A stretch of 64,000 nt of DNA. Source: Coffea arabica (Eukaryota > Streptophyta > Magnoliopsida > Gentianales > Rubiaceae). The stretch spans positions 20,716,501 through 20,780,500 of the forward strand of contig NC_092323.1 of NCBI RefSeq assembly GCF_036785885.1. Direction: 5' to 3'. The notes beneath the pieces are model-generated. The model saw only the letters and a program-made list of their open reading frames with translations. It made no database searches and had not been told where the DNA came from. Positions 60,201-64,000 of this stretch are shown piece after piece (position 1 is the first letter of the stretch; each line of letters starts with the position of its first letter). The position numbers and the translations under genes were made by a program.

Positions 60201-62826
60201 GTGATGTCAAGGAAATGCTGTGCCGCTGTCTTGAGGGTGGATCCAAGTATTTGATGGTACTAGTTCCCTGACAGGGCTTGAGTAATCAAGTTATGGATAC
60301 TAATGAAGTCTGTTTTGATTGAAATGCAACTTGATACAGCTGGCTTATTATTAGATGTGGTCATAAAAGGCCAAAATTTTCTTCCTTTTTTTTTTGAGGC
60401 TGGGAAGGGAGTTCTGCCTTTGTATTCTTTAGATCATTAAGTGGTCCATATTTCTTTGATGTTCACTTATTAACTGCAGTTTTCTTTTTATAGCTAGTCT
60501 ATACATTACTTACTGGAGAACCACCATATACACTGCTCATACAGGCATTATTTATGTATTGACTTCGTTCGCAGGTAATGAAAAGTTGTTCCAAACTGAG
60601 CAAAATATTCTTGGCAGCAATGGTGCATGAACTGTACAAAACTGGAATGGGTGAAACCAGCTTTGAAAAGGTTATATGGACCCTTTCATTCTTTGATTTT
60701 TATTCTTCTTAGAATGATGGTCATGAATACAGCAGTACTAGTATTGTTGTTGTTAGAGTTAATGTTGTTATTACTATCATTTTTGTAGTCTTACTCCTTG
60801 CTGCTGTGCTACCATCTGAATGCCTGAGTTATGCATCTTCACATGGTTGCAAGCTGCCAATTGCTTCCTTGGCACATACAGCGCTATCATATTTTGTTTG
60901 TCTTATCTATTACTTTTTCTATTACCACAAGATAGTAGATACAACTTGCTGTTTCTTTGTGATTTATTTTTGATTCCGCCAAACTGTCCTTGGGATTTCT
61001 TTTTCCTTCTTTGTTTTTGGATGTGGCACCAGGAGTTGGGGAAAGGGGATGGGGGATTTAGCTTTTTCGGGCTGTTAGGGTAGCTTGACTATATTGTTTG
61101 GTATGAAATCTGATATTCTGCATCCAGCCTCCAGCTGCTGCTGAGAGGTTGTTGAATGTTAGTTGATGCCACAGCAGCAGCTGGAAAGTAAAAGATTACA
61201 TTCAGTGTCATTCAAAAATTGAATCTTCCCATTTTTATCAGGTTTTACTGTTTCTGTTTTGTGTTGACTTTTCTTTTAAGTTTTTAAAGATTTTTTTTAA
61301 ATTATATTCTGTGGGAGAGGCTATAATATTATATTGCTCTTCAGCATAATGTCCGTAAATGCTTGCTGTATATGCAGTTGGCAATGACAGTTTCATGCCT
61401 GTGTACAAGCAACGGTGAAGCATTTCCAGGATTTGACACACTCTTTAGAGTTGGGTAAGATGCGTAAATAGTTGTATTTCCTTCAATCATGTGAACCAAA
61501 GTATATTGTCAGCCATATTCTTGTAGACCTTGTATTGAAATGACTTCATTTATGTGCTCAAAGACACGAAATAAGTGTGACATTTGTGTCGTTGCCATGT
61601 ATGCACTTACTAATTAGCAAAGAAGATTTAGACCGAATTTGAAGTTCTAATGTGCCCCAGAGTTAAAGTTGAGGAATTTTCTTTTCACTCCTTGTGTTTG
61701 ATATTGGATCTAAAAAGGATTTCTTTGTTTTTGTTCCTTTCTTCTGTAGTTGAAAAATCAAAGACCTTTTTTCCGTGTTACCTTGATCATTCAGAGGCTT
61801 ATTGTTATTGATAACATAAGAGTGTCTCTGTACATTGCTGGAATTTGCATCTTCGTTTCATTTTAGTGAGCATCGAATTCTCCATTAGAAAATTATAGAT
61901 GGTGAAAAAACTTGAGCTGACATGTAGTGAGGTAATCTATGTGTGTTGAGTCCATGTCAGATGAATTTAAAACCTATTTACCTCTAGTGTTTCTAATATT
62001 GTGGCAGATGTAAGCTTGGGGAATGTCGAATTATATTATGTGAAGCGGGAGTCAGACACAAATTGCAAAAATTGCAACTCAATTTCCCAAGGTCAGTCAT
62101 CACCAAGCCCTTTGTTTTAACTGAATAATCATTATTCCTCTGAGCTTACTTTCCCAACTTTAACAAGTTTCAATTAACTGCTGTCTGATACTGTGCTTGT
62201 GGCATCCAGAGGTCTTGAAAAAAAGTGTAATCCAGTTTTACTAATTAGGGTGTCTAAGAGCCAAAGGCAGAAAACTTTGTCAGCTTGGTCAATACTTGTG
62301 ATTTTAGTTGAAGACGTATGTTCAATGCCACATCATTGCAAATCAAAATACCGGCCATCAAATGGATAAATGGATTGACTGGTGCTGACATAGGATATCA
62401 TTTTGTTACCATTCAGTTAGATGACTCTCCTGCATAGCATCTCTTGAAGCTGGCAATTGTAGAAAAGAAATAAAAATAAAAACCGAATTTAGGTGTGTGG
62501 GAGACTACATGACAGGTCGACAGTTACGTTGTCTATGCCTCTGATTTGATATTTAGTTTGTGTAACAAAAATTTAAGATGACAAATATAATTGGCCTCAT
62601 TCAGGATGGAACTAGTATAATGGTCCAAAGTTTGTGCCTGCAACATTTCAATTTTTCATATACAATGAATATATGTGCCTGCAGCATTCCACTTTTTTGC
62701 ATCTGAATATTATGTACATTGAAACTAGATTACAGTCCTGATGTTTCTGTTGAATTTTGCAGTGATGATGTGACTTTTGCCCTCAAAGACAGCAAAGACC
62801 TACCATGGTTGGCTAAATACCTGTAA
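54233..62826 (+). CDS. ORC1: Origin recognition complex subunit 1 (BAH/PHD plus AAA+)
   Basis: Sixteen exons (54233-54999, 55106-55241, 55687-55839, 55935-56075, 56173-56324, 56401-56500, 56610-56732, 56810-56971, 57086-57143, 57244-57422, 57532-57646, 60064-60134, 60575-60670, 61378-61454, 62008-62091, 62763-62826) join to 2478 nt, 825 residues, close to other plant ORC1 lengths. ORC1 is the ATP-binding subunit that marks replication origins and helps load MCM helicase in the nucleus. The N-terminus is basic and Pro/Ser/Thr-rich. A PHD finger (residues about 173-216, Cys/His pattern intact) sits inside a BAH domain (about 140-350). Walker A GVPGTGK is at 477-483, Walker B DELD at 567-570, sensor-1 GIANTMD near 598, and a winged-helix C-terminus ends WLAKYL. 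PHD in ORC1 is a plant feature that reads histone H3 methylation. All introns are GT..AG and in phase; no defect was seen. Confidence 0.97.
57647..60063 (+). other. ORC1: ORC1 intron 11, 2.4 kb
   Basis: This is by far the longest ORC1 intron and lies between the AAA+ lid and the winged-helix part. A read-through transcript would stop at TAG 57658-57660, only four codons past the donor. I found no transposon termini or RNA gene in it. Confidence 0.75.
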
Positions 62827-63661
62827 TCACAAATAGTGAGATGCTAATGCATTCTTTCCCGCTTGTGTACTACAGATTTATTCTTTTTACGTTTTCTAAA
62901 ACCCTCTCAATTTTGCAAATTCATTTTTATTTTGGGATCTAAATCCCTGTTATGATTGTAGAAGTGGGATTATAATTATCGGCCTTCCACATGGCAAGGC
63001 ACTTATCAGATGTGCACTTCTTAGTTTTGATAGGCATTTATATATGCTTTTTCCTGCAAATGACTAAACTTTTTATATCGAATTGATGAGTATTTAGTTG
63101 CAATGAATTTTAGCGTCAGTGCATTGGGTGTTTCTTGAAATATTTTAACGGAACTTTATCATAGATGTTTCTGAAAAAATCTACGGGTCGGGATCCGTTG
63201 CTACAGGGATAGGGTGGCAAGGATGGAAATGTGAGGTGTTTTCTGGTGTTTGGATTGGGTACTTATTGTTTATCTAGATCTGTTTTATAGAAACTAGTGT
63301 TTATGTAGCACCTTGCCTGCATTAGCACCTTTGATGTCTTCGCTATATCCATGATACACGGTTTATCTTTAAAGAAAGGGAAATAAGACTCCCATGTCTG
63401 TAGTCTTTCAGGTCGACAAGGCTTCTGGACCATCTAAGTAATGCCAAGAAGCTTTTCTGTATTTTTGTCATCACAGCACTTGTGCTGCATGGAGTCCAAG
63501 TTCTACTTGAGCTAACAATTTCCTGTGTCATCTTTATCCATTATGATATTAGGCACAATGCAAATTTCAGATCCTTTTATTCTCAATAATCTTTAGCACG
63601 TCCAAGGAGAGGTTTTGAATTTGAACCTTTAGAACTTTAGTGTTAGTATGTGTTTTTGCAC
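62827..63661. other. ORC1 3' flank; no gene
   Basis: It begins with the presumed 3' UTR. A 62-codon minus-strand frame at 63343-63531 could belong to the LINE relic next to it but shows no motif I can name. Confidence 0.45.
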
Positions 63662-64000
63662 TCAAAATGTCAATGCAAGTTTGTTTCTAATCTTTTCCAA
63701 AGTGAAACCATACTTGTCTCGCTGTTAGGAAATTCTGTTATGACACTGGGGATACCCAAGTAATTATCAAAGGTCATTTGTCGATTCCTAGACCAGAAGA
63801 GAAGATTAGGCTCTGAGTCTGAGCATGTGGGTATGTGTTCTTGGAGAAGAACATCTTTCATTTCTCTAGGTTGATAGATAGGCCAAACCTTAGGTAAAAA
63901 TTGTCTAGAACACTTTTTGCTGTATTTATAGAACGTTCTCCACAACTAAAGAACAAAATTAGGTCATCTGCAATCATGCAGTCAGTGTGAGATGACAGGC
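63662..64000 (-). mobile_element. LINE (L1-type) reverse-transcriptase fragment
   Basis: On the minus strand a frame entering from the right edge reads IADDLILFFSCGE, then SVLDNFYLRFGLSINLEK. This matches the catalytic ADD box region and the following helix of plant L1 reverse transcriptases. It meets a TGA within the next codon and further stops after. The element extends beyond the window; its 3' end was not found. Confidence 0.75.

Overview
This is eukaryotic, plant nuclear DNA. The genes have many short exons with GT..AG introns, the intergenic DNA is AT-rich and full of plant-type transposons (hAT, MULE, Ty3/gypsy, LINE), and the protein families are plant-like: a PHD/BAH-bearing ORC1 and a short DPM1 without membrane anchor. 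I would guess a dicot; nothing here fixes the species.

Three complete genes are supported exon by exon: SmD3, a core snRNP protein (+, 33136-35087, 5 exons, 132 aa); DPM1, dolichol-phosphate mannosyltransferase (-, 38631-41697, 8 exons, 243 aa); and ORC1, origin recognition complex subunit 1 (+, 54233-62826, 16 exons, 825 aa). Broken genes are a 3' part of VPS51 (+, 1209-2852, two stops, last exon absent), an exon-less VPS51-like relic (28540-29834), and a second SmD3 copy that lost exon 2 (+, 46156-48060).

The left third is transposon-rich. An Athila-like Ty3/gypsy remnant (about 3298-9394) carries a nested hAT element. It is followed by a 15.8-kb head-to-tail array of a gag-only Ty3/gypsy element (9670-25474), with four LTRs, three internal regions, a 4138-bp period and one outer 5-bp target duplication. 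The gag reading frame of the array lies on the minus strand and carries several C-to-T type stops.

The middle is a direct segmental duplication. Copy 1 (9395-37690, swollen by the array and two hAT elements) and copy 2 (about 45140-50146) share the SmD3 locus and its flanks, with DPM1 between them. Copy 2 preserves empty sites for the LTR array and for both hAT elements, so those insertions post-date the duplication or hit only one copy. Copy 2 ends at the broken 3' end of a decayed MuDR-type transposase gene (minus, about 50147-53235). The presumed outer terminus of that element lies about 200 bp from the ORC1 start codon and about 55 bp from two E2F-type motifs. The right end of the window holds a LINE reverse-transcriptase relic.

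No novel multi-gene system was found. The most unusual structure is the tandem LTR array with its empty-site proof, the LTR length difference within it, and the extra coiled-coil reading frame upstream of gag. All calls come from reading the sequence; no alignment or search was run.
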